Positions 56,888 to 64,000 of a stretch of 64,000 nucleotides of DNA are shown piece after piece. Source of the DNA: Ignavibacterium sp. (lineage in GTDB: Bacteria; Bacteroidota; Ignavibacteria; Ignavibacteriales; Ignavibacteriaceae). Below the pieces are notes generated by a model. That model had not been told where the DNA came from. It worked only from the letters and a program-made list of their open reading frames with translations, and did not search any database. The translations under genes and the position numbers were made by a program. How positions within the stretch are numbered: the stretch's first letter is position 1; the number at the start of each line of letters is the position of its first letter. Where the stretch lies: positions 3,539,116 through 3,603,115 of the forward strand of contig JAVSMP010000001.1 in NCBI GenBank assembly GCA_032027145.1. The letters run 5' to 3'.

Positions 56888-57838
56888 TTATAGTTTTAGC
56901 CGTTCCATTAGTTTGATAATTGGTTTAGAATTTTGCATCACATAAAAATGGATGCTTTTAACATTTGCATTTAATAATTCTTCAACCTGTTTAGCAGCCC
57001 ACTCAACACCAATATCCAGAACTTGTTCCGGTTTTGCTGCCATAATTTCATCAGAAAGTTCATCAGGAATATTTAGAAAAAAGTTTTTTGGAACTGAGGT
57101 TAAATGAGCTTTCGAAGTCAATACTTTAAGTCCGGGAATTATCGGAACATCAATTCCTATTTCTCTACACTGATCAACATAATTAAAATAATGTCTATTA
57201 TCATAAAACATCTGAGTAACAATATACTCTGCACCAGCATCAACTTTTTCTTTAACATACTTTATATCAGTCTTCAGATTCGGAGCCTCAAAATGTTTTT
57301 CAGGATAACCGCCTACTCCAATACAAAAATCAGTAGGGCGGGCATCCAGTAAACTGTCTTCAAGATATTTACCATTATTCATATTAATTATTTGTTTAAC
57401 CAGATCCACTGCATAAGGGTTTTTACTTTTCCCTTCCGGAATTGGTTTTTCGTATCCCGAATCATCGCCTCTAATTGCGAGTACATTCTGAATCTGCAAG
57501 TAATTAAGTTCAATTAAAAAATCTTCCGTTTCTTCTCTGGTAAATCCTTTTGATATTACATGTGGAACAGCATCTATGTTGTATTTATTTTGTATCAGTG
57601 CACAAATACCAAGTGTGCCTGGTCTTTTCCTCTTTACTTTTTTCTTAATACCTGTCGGAGTTTCTTCATAAAATACTTCTGCTGCGTGCGAAGTTATATC
57701 AATAAACGGCGGATTAAATTTTGTAATATCATCAAGTACCGATAATAACCCTCTTATATCTCCACCTCTTTTAGGTGGAATCAATTCAAAACTAATTAAT
57801 GGATTTGTTGCATTATTAAGATGTTCGATAACCTTCAT
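56888..57838 (-). CDS. metF: Methylenetetrahydrofolate reductase
   Basis: 316 residues. It reduces methylene-THF to methyl-THF for methionine synthesis, using FAD. Conserved parts are SFELIPPKRGG, DITSHAAEV, LAIRGD, and GYPEKHFEAPN. It lies four bases before the oxidoreductase gene on the transcript. Just upstream TAGTTTTG (57862-57869) fits the -7 element, but no TTG lies at the right distance. Confidence 0.95.
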   Translation of the reverse strand: MKVIEHLNNATNPLISFELIPPKRGGDIRGLLSVLDDITKFNPPFIDITSHAAEVFYEETPTGIKKKVKRKRPGTLGICALIQNKYNIDAVPHVISKGFTREETEDFLIELNYLQIQNVLAIRGDDSGYEKPIPEGKSKNPYAVDLVKQIINMNNGKYLEDSLLDARPTDFCIGVGGYPEKHFEAPNLKTDIKYVKEKVDAGAEYIVTQMFYDNRHYFNYVDQCREIGIDVPIIPGLKVLTSKAHLTSVPKNFFLNIPDELSDEIMAAKPEQVLDIGVEWAAKQVEELLNANVKSIHFYVMQNSKPIIKLMERLKL

Positions 57839-57948
57839 TTAAACTCATTTTATTTATTAAACAAAACTAATATAATAATACTTTACTATTTGATAATACT
57901 TATAACTAATGCTTTCTCAGAATATAATACTGATTTTTTGCTCAGCCT

Positions 57949-60402
57949 TTATTGATGCTTTATAAGCAATAAGTTTTTATTCTTCCTGATTGAGGATTCA
58001 TCTGTTTTAATCAGCATATATTTACCTTTTAACCAGTAGGGTGTTTGATCACGATAATTGTCACTCATTACATTACCAGACTGACCAGTAGTTAAGATCA
58101 GAAAGTATTCATCAGTTTTTGCAAAATCATAAATGTACCGAACTGATGGTCCGAGTATATTATCAAATTCGTTGTGTCTGAACATAGAATATTTATCTAT
58201 ACTTTCAGCAAAAGAATATTCTGTGTTGTTAATTGTTGTGCCGTCTCCTCCTACCTCATAAGGACCTATGTTGATATACTTATCCAACAAACTAAAGTTA
58301 CCGCTAAAAGCATGCTTAAATGTTACTGTATGTAATCTGCCCCATTGCCAGTCAGTTAAATCTTTTCCAAATTCTTTTTCCAGAAATGTTAATGCATCCA
58401 CAAGACTTTTTCTAATAATCTCATTTTTAGTTTCAGTTTTAGCAGTATTAATATTATTAAAGATTAATGATTCCTGATTATCTAATACTTGCAGTAAGCT
58501 TCTGAATGGCACATTTGCCAGAAATACAAAACGATTAAACAAATCATCACCCAGTTCATCATAATAAATATTATGCAATAAATATTTTAATGTTACGATG
58601 TATATAGATGGGGTTTGACTTTGCTTATCTAAATTAAAATCCCACTCATTCAATAATTCAAGTGCAGTTTTAAGATTATTATCAGTGATTTTAATTTCTG
58701 CAAATGCTTTAACTATATGGGATGTTATCACTTTAGCATAAGGGGATGTAATATCCATCTGATATTTTTTAAAATCTTCTGCCGAGTGCTTCTCCTTTGA
58801 AGTTAACAGTTCACGTATTCTGTCAATACGTGATGAAGGTTCCCATAAATTGGAAATATGATACTTAAAATTTCTTAATGCCTTATTATTTGCAGAGGCA
58901 ATAAAGTTTTCTTTTGGATTAAGTACAGCTGGAATCTCTTCTATCGGAACAAAACCTTCCCAATCGTTCTCAGTATTAGTTCCGTCAAATACTAGTGTTG
59001 GATTGTTTTTCTTTCGCAGTGGAATTCTTGCACCCATAATGTATCCGATATTTCCTGAAGTATCAGCATAAACAAAATTTTGACCCGGTATCCCAAAATA
59101 TCTCACGCCTTCCTTGAACTGATTCCAGTTTTTTGCTTTGTTGATTTTATAGAAACCAAGCATCTCGTCACTAAATTCGTTGCCCGACCATTTCATACTT
59201 ATCGGCGGAGATTTTGATTCTGATTTATTATAAATAAAATTAAACGTATGAATATCTGAGATAATTGGTCCGCGGTGGGTTTCTTTTATTTCAATAATCT
59301 GGTCTTTACTGTTTTTAACTTTAATTGTGTCCTTAATAATTTTAAGTTCCTTCCACATACCATCTACAAAATATTTAGTCTCAGATGAATCAAGTTTCTC
59401 AACATAAAAATCCGAATCGTCATTCATTACATTAGTAATTACCCAGGAGATACATTCTCCCTTGCCAATCACAACTCCCGGAACTCCGGGTAAAGTAACA
59501 CCAGAAGTTTTCCATCCTTCCTTAGAATTGATAGTAGCAGCAAACCATTTACCTGGCGCACTAAAAGCAAGATGAGGATCGTTAGCCATAATTGGTTTTC
59601 CTGTTACTGATTTATTAGCATTAACAACCCAGTTATTAGAACCAATATGTGTCCCAGTCCATCCAATAAAATTTCTGAATGCTTTATCGGTTTCTACAAG
59701 AGATGAATTTATTACAGGTAAATATTTAAAATTATCTGCAATAATAGTCGGAGCGTTTTCAGGATAGTCAGGTAATATTTCCAATGCTTCTTTTTCACCG
59801 AGTTTTTGAATCAATTCTGAAAAAGTAATATCTGTCCACCAACTGATATTTAATTCCCATGCCATCATTTTAATAATAATTAAACTGTGCAGAGGTTTCC
59901 ATTTTTCAGGTTGATAACCGAGAATATCAAACTCAATTGAATAATTACCTTTCTGTTCTTCAATATAAGCATTAACTCCATCTGAATAAGATTGAAGCAA
60001 TGAGATAACTGAAGGATCAACTCTGGAATAATTTTTTAAAATATTTCTTTTTATTCCAACAGTTCTAAACATATTATCAAAAGGCACTGCTTCTTCGCCA
60101 AGTATTTCACTAAGTCTGCCTTCACCGGCTCTTCTAATGAAATCCATAGTGAAAAATCTTTCTTGTGCGTGAACATAACCTAATGCAAAGGCAGCATCAT
60201 TATCCTTTTCAGCAAAAATATACGGTACAGCAAAACTATCCCTGTATATTTCTATATCAGAAATGATTTTTGAAGAAGTAATTCTACCATTATAAACCGG
60301 AAGAGACGATGAGAGCATATTGTAAAATATTGCACCAGCTACAATGAAAATAATTACAAAAGAAACTGATAGTCCGATTAATATTTTCTTCCAATTACGC
60401 AT
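57949..60402 (-). CDS. Penicillin-acylase-family N-terminal-nucleophile hydrolase
   Basis: 817 residues from the ATG at 60400-60402; a TTG four codons earlier is also open. A signal anchor (about residues 5-25) directs the enzyme to the periplasm. The nucleophile Ser in IGSNNWVVNANKS, residue 255 from this ATG, is where the precursor would be cut to give alpha and beta subunits. The segment NDPHLAFSAPGKWF and the later QFWPWGRLH-like DWQWGRLHTV fit the family. Members cleave amides, including acyl-homoserine lactones and beta-lactams; the substrate here is unknown. TATATTTG at 60425-60432 lies just upstream without a good -33. Confidence 0.9.
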   Translation of the reverse strand: MRNWKKILIGLSVSFVIIFIVAGAIFYNMLSSSLPVYNGRITSSKIISDIEIYRDSFAVPYIFAEKDNDAAFALGYVHAQERFFTMDFIRRAGEGRLSEILGEEAVPFDNMFRTVGIKRNILKNYSRVDPSVISLLQSYSDGVNAYIEEQKGNYSIEFDILGYQPEKWKPLHSLIIIKMMAWELNISWWTDITFSELIQKLGEKEALEILPDYPENAPTIIADNFKYLPVINSSLVETDKAFRNFIGWTGTHIGSNNWVVNANKSVTGKPIMANDPHLAFSAPGKWFAATINSKEGWKTSGVTLPGVPGVVIGKGECISWVITNVMNDDSDFYVEKLDSSETKYFVDGMWKELKIIKDTIKVKNSKDQIIEIKETHRGPIISDIHTFNFIYNKSESKSPPISMKWSGNEFSDEMLGFYKINKAKNWNQFKEGVRYFGIPGQNFVYADTSGNIGYIMGARIPLRKKNNPTLVFDGTNTENDWEGFVPIEEIPAVLNPKENFIASANNKALRNFKYHISNLWEPSSRIDRIRELLTSKEKHSAEDFKKYQMDITSPYAKVITSHIVKAFAEIKITDNNLKTALELLNEWDFNLDKQSQTPSIYIVTLKYLLHNIYYDELGDDLFNRFVFLANVPFRSLLQVLDNQESLIFNNINTAKTETKNEIIRKSLVDALTFLEKEFGKDLTDWQWGRLHTVTFKHAFSGNFSLLDKYINIGPYEVGGDGTTINNTEYSFAESIDKYSMFRHNEFDNILGPSVRYIYDFAKTDEYFLILTTGQSGNVMSDNYRDQTPYWLKGKYMLIKTDESSIRKNKNLLLIKHQ

Positions 60403-60573
60403 AAAATAAATCAAAGTGTTTAGACAAATATAAAAAGAATTACTCGTAAGGTAAGAAATAAACGAACCGATACTCTGTAACTAATAATTTAATGCGGATT
60501 GAATATTACTTAATCAGATTTAACTGCAAATGATTTTCATATAACATAGTACATAAATGGAGCAGATAAATGA

Positions 60574-60669
60574 ATAAAGCATTTACCAGATGCAATTAAA
60601 GATCATTCAAATATTTCAAATGATAGTTACAATGCTGTAGAAAAGTTGAAATGCTTTTGCGAACTTTAA
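60574..60669 (+). pseudogene. Possible remnant of a coding sequence
   Basis: An open stretch of about 31 codons ends in TAA at 60667-60669. It has a coding-like composition, with several Asp, Asn and Lys and the tail VEKLKCFCEL. It has no start codon, and an in-frame TGA at 60571 precedes it. It lies between two minus-strand genes. It may be the tail of a decayed gene, or chance. Confidence 0.2.
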
Positions 60670-60675
60670 TCGTAT

Positions 60676-61509
60676 TTATTCCGAATCTTTCCAGAGGTCT
60701 CCTTCAGGCTGTTTTGGATTAGCAGTTGTTTTTCCATGCATTGAAATAACATAACTGGCAACTTCCTGAATTTGTTTTGGACTTAATATACTTCGCCAGG
60801 AAATCATTCCTTTTTCAGGAACCCCGTATTTAGTAACAGAAAATACATTTTTTATTCCACCGCCATGAATCCAATAATCATCAGTTAGATTAGGTCCAAC
60901 TAATCCTCCGCCATCATTACTATGGCAAGCAGCACAATTTGCATCAAAAATCTGCTTTCCAAAATTCAATGATGAAGGATCAGTTAATAAAGTAACAGTA
61001 ACTTCATCTAATTGTTCACTTGATGTTTCAAATAATCCATTACCAGTTCCAGCCTGCTTAACTTCAGTTTGATTCTTTCCGGTTTGAAGCTGATTCATGT
61101 TTAGAATATGATAATTAATTAAGAAAGCGATTACCGCAAATATTGTAGTATAAAACAACCACATAAACCAAGATGGGACATTATTAACCAACTTTTTTGC
61201 ATCAATACTTTTGTCTACTAGTAAATGTTCATTTATTAAAATTTCAGAGGTTGTTTTAATATTATACTTTTCATGCTGATTCCTAACAGAACTTTGGTTT
61301 TCAAACGACTCTCCTTTTTGTATCTTAGATTCTTTCCCTTCATAATAAATTAACGCAATAAAACTTATAAGAATAACAGCAATAAGGAATATTGCAATAA
61401 CATCATAATATGAAGGAGGAAAATCAGATCCTGTTGTTGCGTAAGCTTCCTGAAAGCCAAATAGAATTGACAGAAACATTAAATTAAAGACAGATAATTT
61501 TCTTTTCAT
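60676..61509 (-). CDS. CcoP-like cytochrome c subunit, monoheme
   Basis: 277 residues. A signal or membrane segment (residues 1-25) is followed by a second hydrophobic helix (about 37-57), then a third in PSWFMWLFYTTIFAVIAFLI, the arrangement of cbb3-oxidase subunit III. A single haem c motif is visible, Cys192-Ala-Ala-Cys195-His196, with the sixth ligand possibly Met in the later KGMISW. True CcoP normally has two. No ccoN or ccoO genes are adjacent, so the partner is elsewhere or the protein serves another oxidase. Confidence 0.85.
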   Translation of the reverse strand: MKRKLSVFNLMFLSILFGFQEAYATTGSDFPPSYYDVIAIFLIAVILISFIALIYYEGKESKIQKGESFENQSSVRNQHEKYNIKTTSEILINEHLLVDKSIDAKKLVNNVPSWFMWLFYTTIFAVIAFLINYHILNMNQLQTGKNQTEVKQAGTGNGLFETSSEQLDEVTVTLLTDPSSLNFGKQIFDANCAACHSNDGGGLVGPNLTDDYWIHGGGIKNVFSVTKYGVPEKGMISWRSILSPKQIQEVASYVISMHGKTTANPKQPEGDLWKDSE

Positions 61510-62013
61510 AAAAATCCTAAATCCATTAAAATTTTTCCTTAAAAGTAATTACGATTAGTATTTGAAATTACAAATAACCCAAAAGTATTAAAAATTTATT
61601 CTCATGTATTTTAAGTAAAAGTGATGCAGGTAATATCTAATGAATAAGAAATTATATTTAAATTAACTTAAAGATTAAATGCTAATCATAGTCAAGTAAC
61701 TAAATGAAAATGAATAATTTGTAGTCAGCTATTGTGCAAATTGATTAACGACCGAATACTGTCTGGTTAAAATCAGAATAAAGTAAGAAGCAGTATAGTT
61801 ATCATATTTTATTCTCAAATAAGAAAAATTCAAATAATTGATTTTACTTTTTTCAAAGTGAAGAAGTACAATTATTTAAAATATTTTTATAAAGACTTAA
61901 CGAGGCTATTCATTCAGGTAGCTGATGATCTGATTATATCATTTTGAATAAAATTATTTTGGACAGATGAGCATTAACCATATTTTAATGTTCAAAGGTA
62001 AAATAATTTTAAA
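61510..62013. repeat. Intergenic region with an inverted repeat
   Basis: About 500 bases between divergent genes and no gene that I can see. AAATAATTG (61832-61840) is exactly complementary to CAATTATTT (61869-61877), with 28 bases between that hold a smaller ACTTT/AAAGT dyad. A weak promoter-like pair lies before the helicase gene: TTG at 61959-61961, then 19 bases and TATTTTAA. Confidence 0.4.
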
Positions 62014-64000
62014 ATGAAAATAGACCACACTGAAGAATTTGATCTGGCATATCGTTTTGTTACTGAAACAAATTTAAACATTTTTCTTACGGGCAAAGCC
62101 GGAACAGGAAAAACGACCTTCCTGAAATATGTTCAAAAGAATTCAACAAAAAAGATGTTAGTTGCTGCACCAACCGGAGTTGCGGCAGTAAATGCCGCAG
62201 GTGTTACACTTCATTCTTTATTTCAGCTTCCGTTAGGAATAATACTACCATATACAAATACTGTTAATCCTTCTAAAGATTTATTTAAGGATCATCCTCT
62301 TCTTTCAAGAATTCACTATAGTAAAGAAAAATTAAATCTACTCAGAAGTATTGAACTCCTTATAATTGATGAGGCAAGCATGCTCGCTTCGTACATAGTT
62401 GATGCAATTGATATTATTTTACGTTATGTAAAGCGTAAACCTGAAGAAGCATTTGGTGGAGTACAAATTTTATTTATTGGTGATCTCAATCAGCTTCCTC
62501 CAGTGGTAAAAAATGAGGATTGGGAAATTCTGAGTGATTATTATTCATCAATTTTTTTCTTCGATAGCATCGTACTGAGTGAAAACATTCCTGTTATAAT
62601 TGAATTGAAAAATATTTATCGTCAAAAAGATAACAAGTTTATTGAAATACTGGGTGAAATAAGGAACAATGAATTAACAGAAGAAAATTATAATCTGTTA
62701 AACTCAAGATTATTAAGAAATTTTACACCTTCAGATAGTGAGGGATACATTTCACTAACTACTCATAACTACCAAGCTGATGAAATAAACAAAACCAAAC
62801 TAAAAAATCTTCCTTCACCTGAGTATATCTTTAGTGCTGAAATAATAGATGAATTCCCGGAAAACATTCTGCCCGCTGAAAAAGAATTAATCCTGAAAAA
62901 AGGTGCACAGGTAATATTTCTTAAAAATGATACAGAAGCAAAACAATATTTTAACGGAAAAATCGGGATGGTTACCGAACTTGATTGGGATTTTATAAAA
63001 GTCTTTTGTAGAGATGATCAACTTGAAATCATAGTTAAAAAATCTGAATGGCAGAACATCAGGTTTAAAGTTGATCCTGAAACCCATAAAATAAAAGAAG
63101 AAGTTCTTGGAAGCTTCATTCAATATCCTTTAAGACTTGCCTGGGCAATTACTATTCATAAAAGTCAGGGTTTGACTTTCGATAGAGTAATTATAAATGC
63201 GGAAAGAGCTTTTGCTGCCGGACAGGTTTATGTTGCACTTAGCAGATGCACTTCACTGAATGGGCTTGTTCTTTCAAGTCCTGTTCGAAGAAACTCAATT
63301 ATTTCGCACAAAGAATTGAATGAATGGTTTATCAGGAACAAAGATATAAACTTACAGATGCAATTTATAGAAGCGCGGCAAAATTATATTCTCAGGGAAT
63401 TAAAAAATATTTTCGACAGTCAAAAATTGTATAACTCATTGAAAGATTTAAAAGCATTCTTTGAAGAAAATATATCTGATCTCTCTGCTGAATCATTATC
63501 TTGGCTTGAGGAATTGATCTTCAGACAGAAGCAGCTTAATGAAACATCAGAAAAATTTATGATGAGTTTAGTCCATCTGGGTGCTATTGGTTCTGATATT
63601 GAGAACAACAATCAAATACAAAAAAGGATTAAGGAAGCTGCATATTACTTCTATAATGAAATTGAAGCTTGGAAAAAATCATTTATTAATCATCCTTTGA
63701 GGGTACATACAAAGAAAGTTTCGAGTAAGGCTGACAAACTCCTTTTTGAGATTAATTTAATTCTATCAGAAACTCTGACCAATCTTCACTGTTGCAAAAA
63801 CGGATTTATGTTAAAGAATTATTTAATGAATAAGAACAGTTTAAGATTGCCGTCATTTGAATTAGATTCAACTATTAAAAGTTCCTATACAAAAGATAAA
63901 TCATCAAAAACAGATACAGTAAAGGAAACAGTTAAACTGTTTAAAGAAGGTAAAAGTGCGGACCAAATTGCTGCAGAACGGAATCTTGTTATCAGTACAA
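62014..64000 (+). CDS. PIF1-like superfamily 1 helicase (runs off the right edge)
   Basis: 662 codons are visible, from the ATG at 62014. Walker A GKAGTGKT is at residues 27-34. Walker B is LLIIDEASM, motif III is FIGDLNQLPPV, and the C-terminal helicase motifs include AITIHKSQGLTFDRVI and VYVALSRCTSL. The order is that of PIF1/RecD2-type helicases that unwind duplex or structured DNA 5-prime to 3-prime. After about residue 470 comes a helical region, and the last visible residues, KLFKEGKSADQIAAERN, resemble the helix-turn-helix tail found on many helicases of this group. The protein continues beyond 64000. Confidence 0.9.
   Translation, partial: MKIDHTEEFDLAYRFVTETNLNIFLTGKAGTGKTTFLKYVQKNSTKKMLVAAPTGVAAVNAAGVTLHSLFQLPLGIILPYTNTVNPSKDLFKDHPLLSRIHYSKEKLNLLRSIELLIIDEASMLASYIVDAIDIILRYVKRKPEEAFGGVQILFIGDLNQLPPVVKNEDWEILSDYYSSIFFFDSIVLSENIPVIIELKNIYRQKDNKFIEILGEIRNNELTEENYNLLNSRLLRNFTPSDSEGYISLTTHNYQADEINKTKLKNLPSPEYIFSAEIIDEFPENILPAEKELILKKGAQVIFLKNDTEAKQYFNGKIGMVTELDWDFIKVFCRDDQLEIIVKKSEWQNIRFKVDPETHKIKEEVLGSFIQYPLRLAWAITIHKSQGLTFDRVIINAERAFAAGQVYVALSRCTSLNGLVLSSPVRRNSIISHKELNEWFIRNKDINLQMQFIEARQNYILRELKNIFDSQKLYNSLKDLKAFFEENISDLSAESLSWLEELIFRQKQLNETSEKFMMSLVHLGAIGSDIENNNQIQKRIKEAAYYFYNEIEAWKKSFINHPLRVHTKKVSSKADKLLFEINLILSETLTNLHCCKNGFMLKNYLMNKNSLRLPSFELDSTIKSSYTKDKSSKTDTVKETVKLFKEGKSADQIAAERNLVIST

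Noticed and set aside
1-64000. CRISPR arrays, insertion sequences, prophage or attachment sites
   Set aside because: No spaced direct repeats, transposase or integrase genes, or terminal inverted repeats were seen; codon and base use look uniform.

Overview
The window is about 64 kb of AT-rich bacterial chromosome. Several features point to the Bacteroidota/Chlorobiota/Ignavibacteriota group, most likely an Ignavibacteria-like organism: a short primary sigma factor lacking region 1.1; promoters that read TTG, 20 bases, TATATTTG (the Bacteroidota-type -33/-7 pattern); a DUF3098-type membrane protein; a B12-dependent ribonucleotide reductase; and fusA-tuf placed directly before the S10 genes. 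The species-level placement is inference from memory of these families, not from a search.

Layout. 1-316: start of an ABC ATPase (minus strand) running off the edge. 741-4328: nrdJ (plus). 4447-6003: NlpC/P60 lipoprotein and primary sigma factor (minus). 6119-10407 (minus): a PIN-domain protein, a 60-residue protein, deoB, a GAF/degenerate-GGDEF membrane protein and engB. 10468-41516 (minus): one unbroken information-processing block. In transcription order it runs tRNA-Tyr, -Gly, -Thr, rpmG, tRNA-Trp, secE, nusG, rplKAJL, rpoBC, then rpsLG, fusA, tuf, the S10 and spc genes, secY, map, infA, rpmJ, the alpha genes and rplQ. It has candidate promoters before tRNA-Tyr and before rpsL, hairpins at rplL/rpoB, rpoC/rpsL and tuf/rpsJ, and a strong terminator after rplQ. 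A tRNA-Gln gene lies between rplR and rpsE, inside the spc operon.

41897-42577 is an orphan lipoprotein (plus). 42623-48833 (minus) carries an M16 protease, nuoG, nuoH, nuoI and a ComM-type ATPase, probably one operon. 49119-50339 is a class I aminotransferase. 50480-52589 (plus) is the most unusual part: two promoter-like sites, each followed by a structured RNA ending in a terminator-like hairpin, flank an 82-residue protein of unknown function and precede a DUF3098 protein and dprA. 52607-57838 (minus) holds rarA, an FtsB/DivIC-like protein, ddl, a fuculose-phosphate-aldolase-like enzyme, a Gfo/Idh/MocA oxidoreductase and metF. 57949-60402 is a penicillin-acylase-family enzyme and 60676-61509 an orphan monoheme CcoP-like cytochrome. 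From 62014 a PIF1-like helicase runs off the right edge.

Most of the window is core machinery: translation, transcription, Sec export, deoxyribonucleotide synthesis, part of complex I, one-carbon metabolism and cell-wall precursor synthesis. The best candidate for something undescribed is the small RNA at about 51058-51139. It has an apparent promoter, two hairpins with C-rich loops and its own terminator. I could not match it to a family I know.
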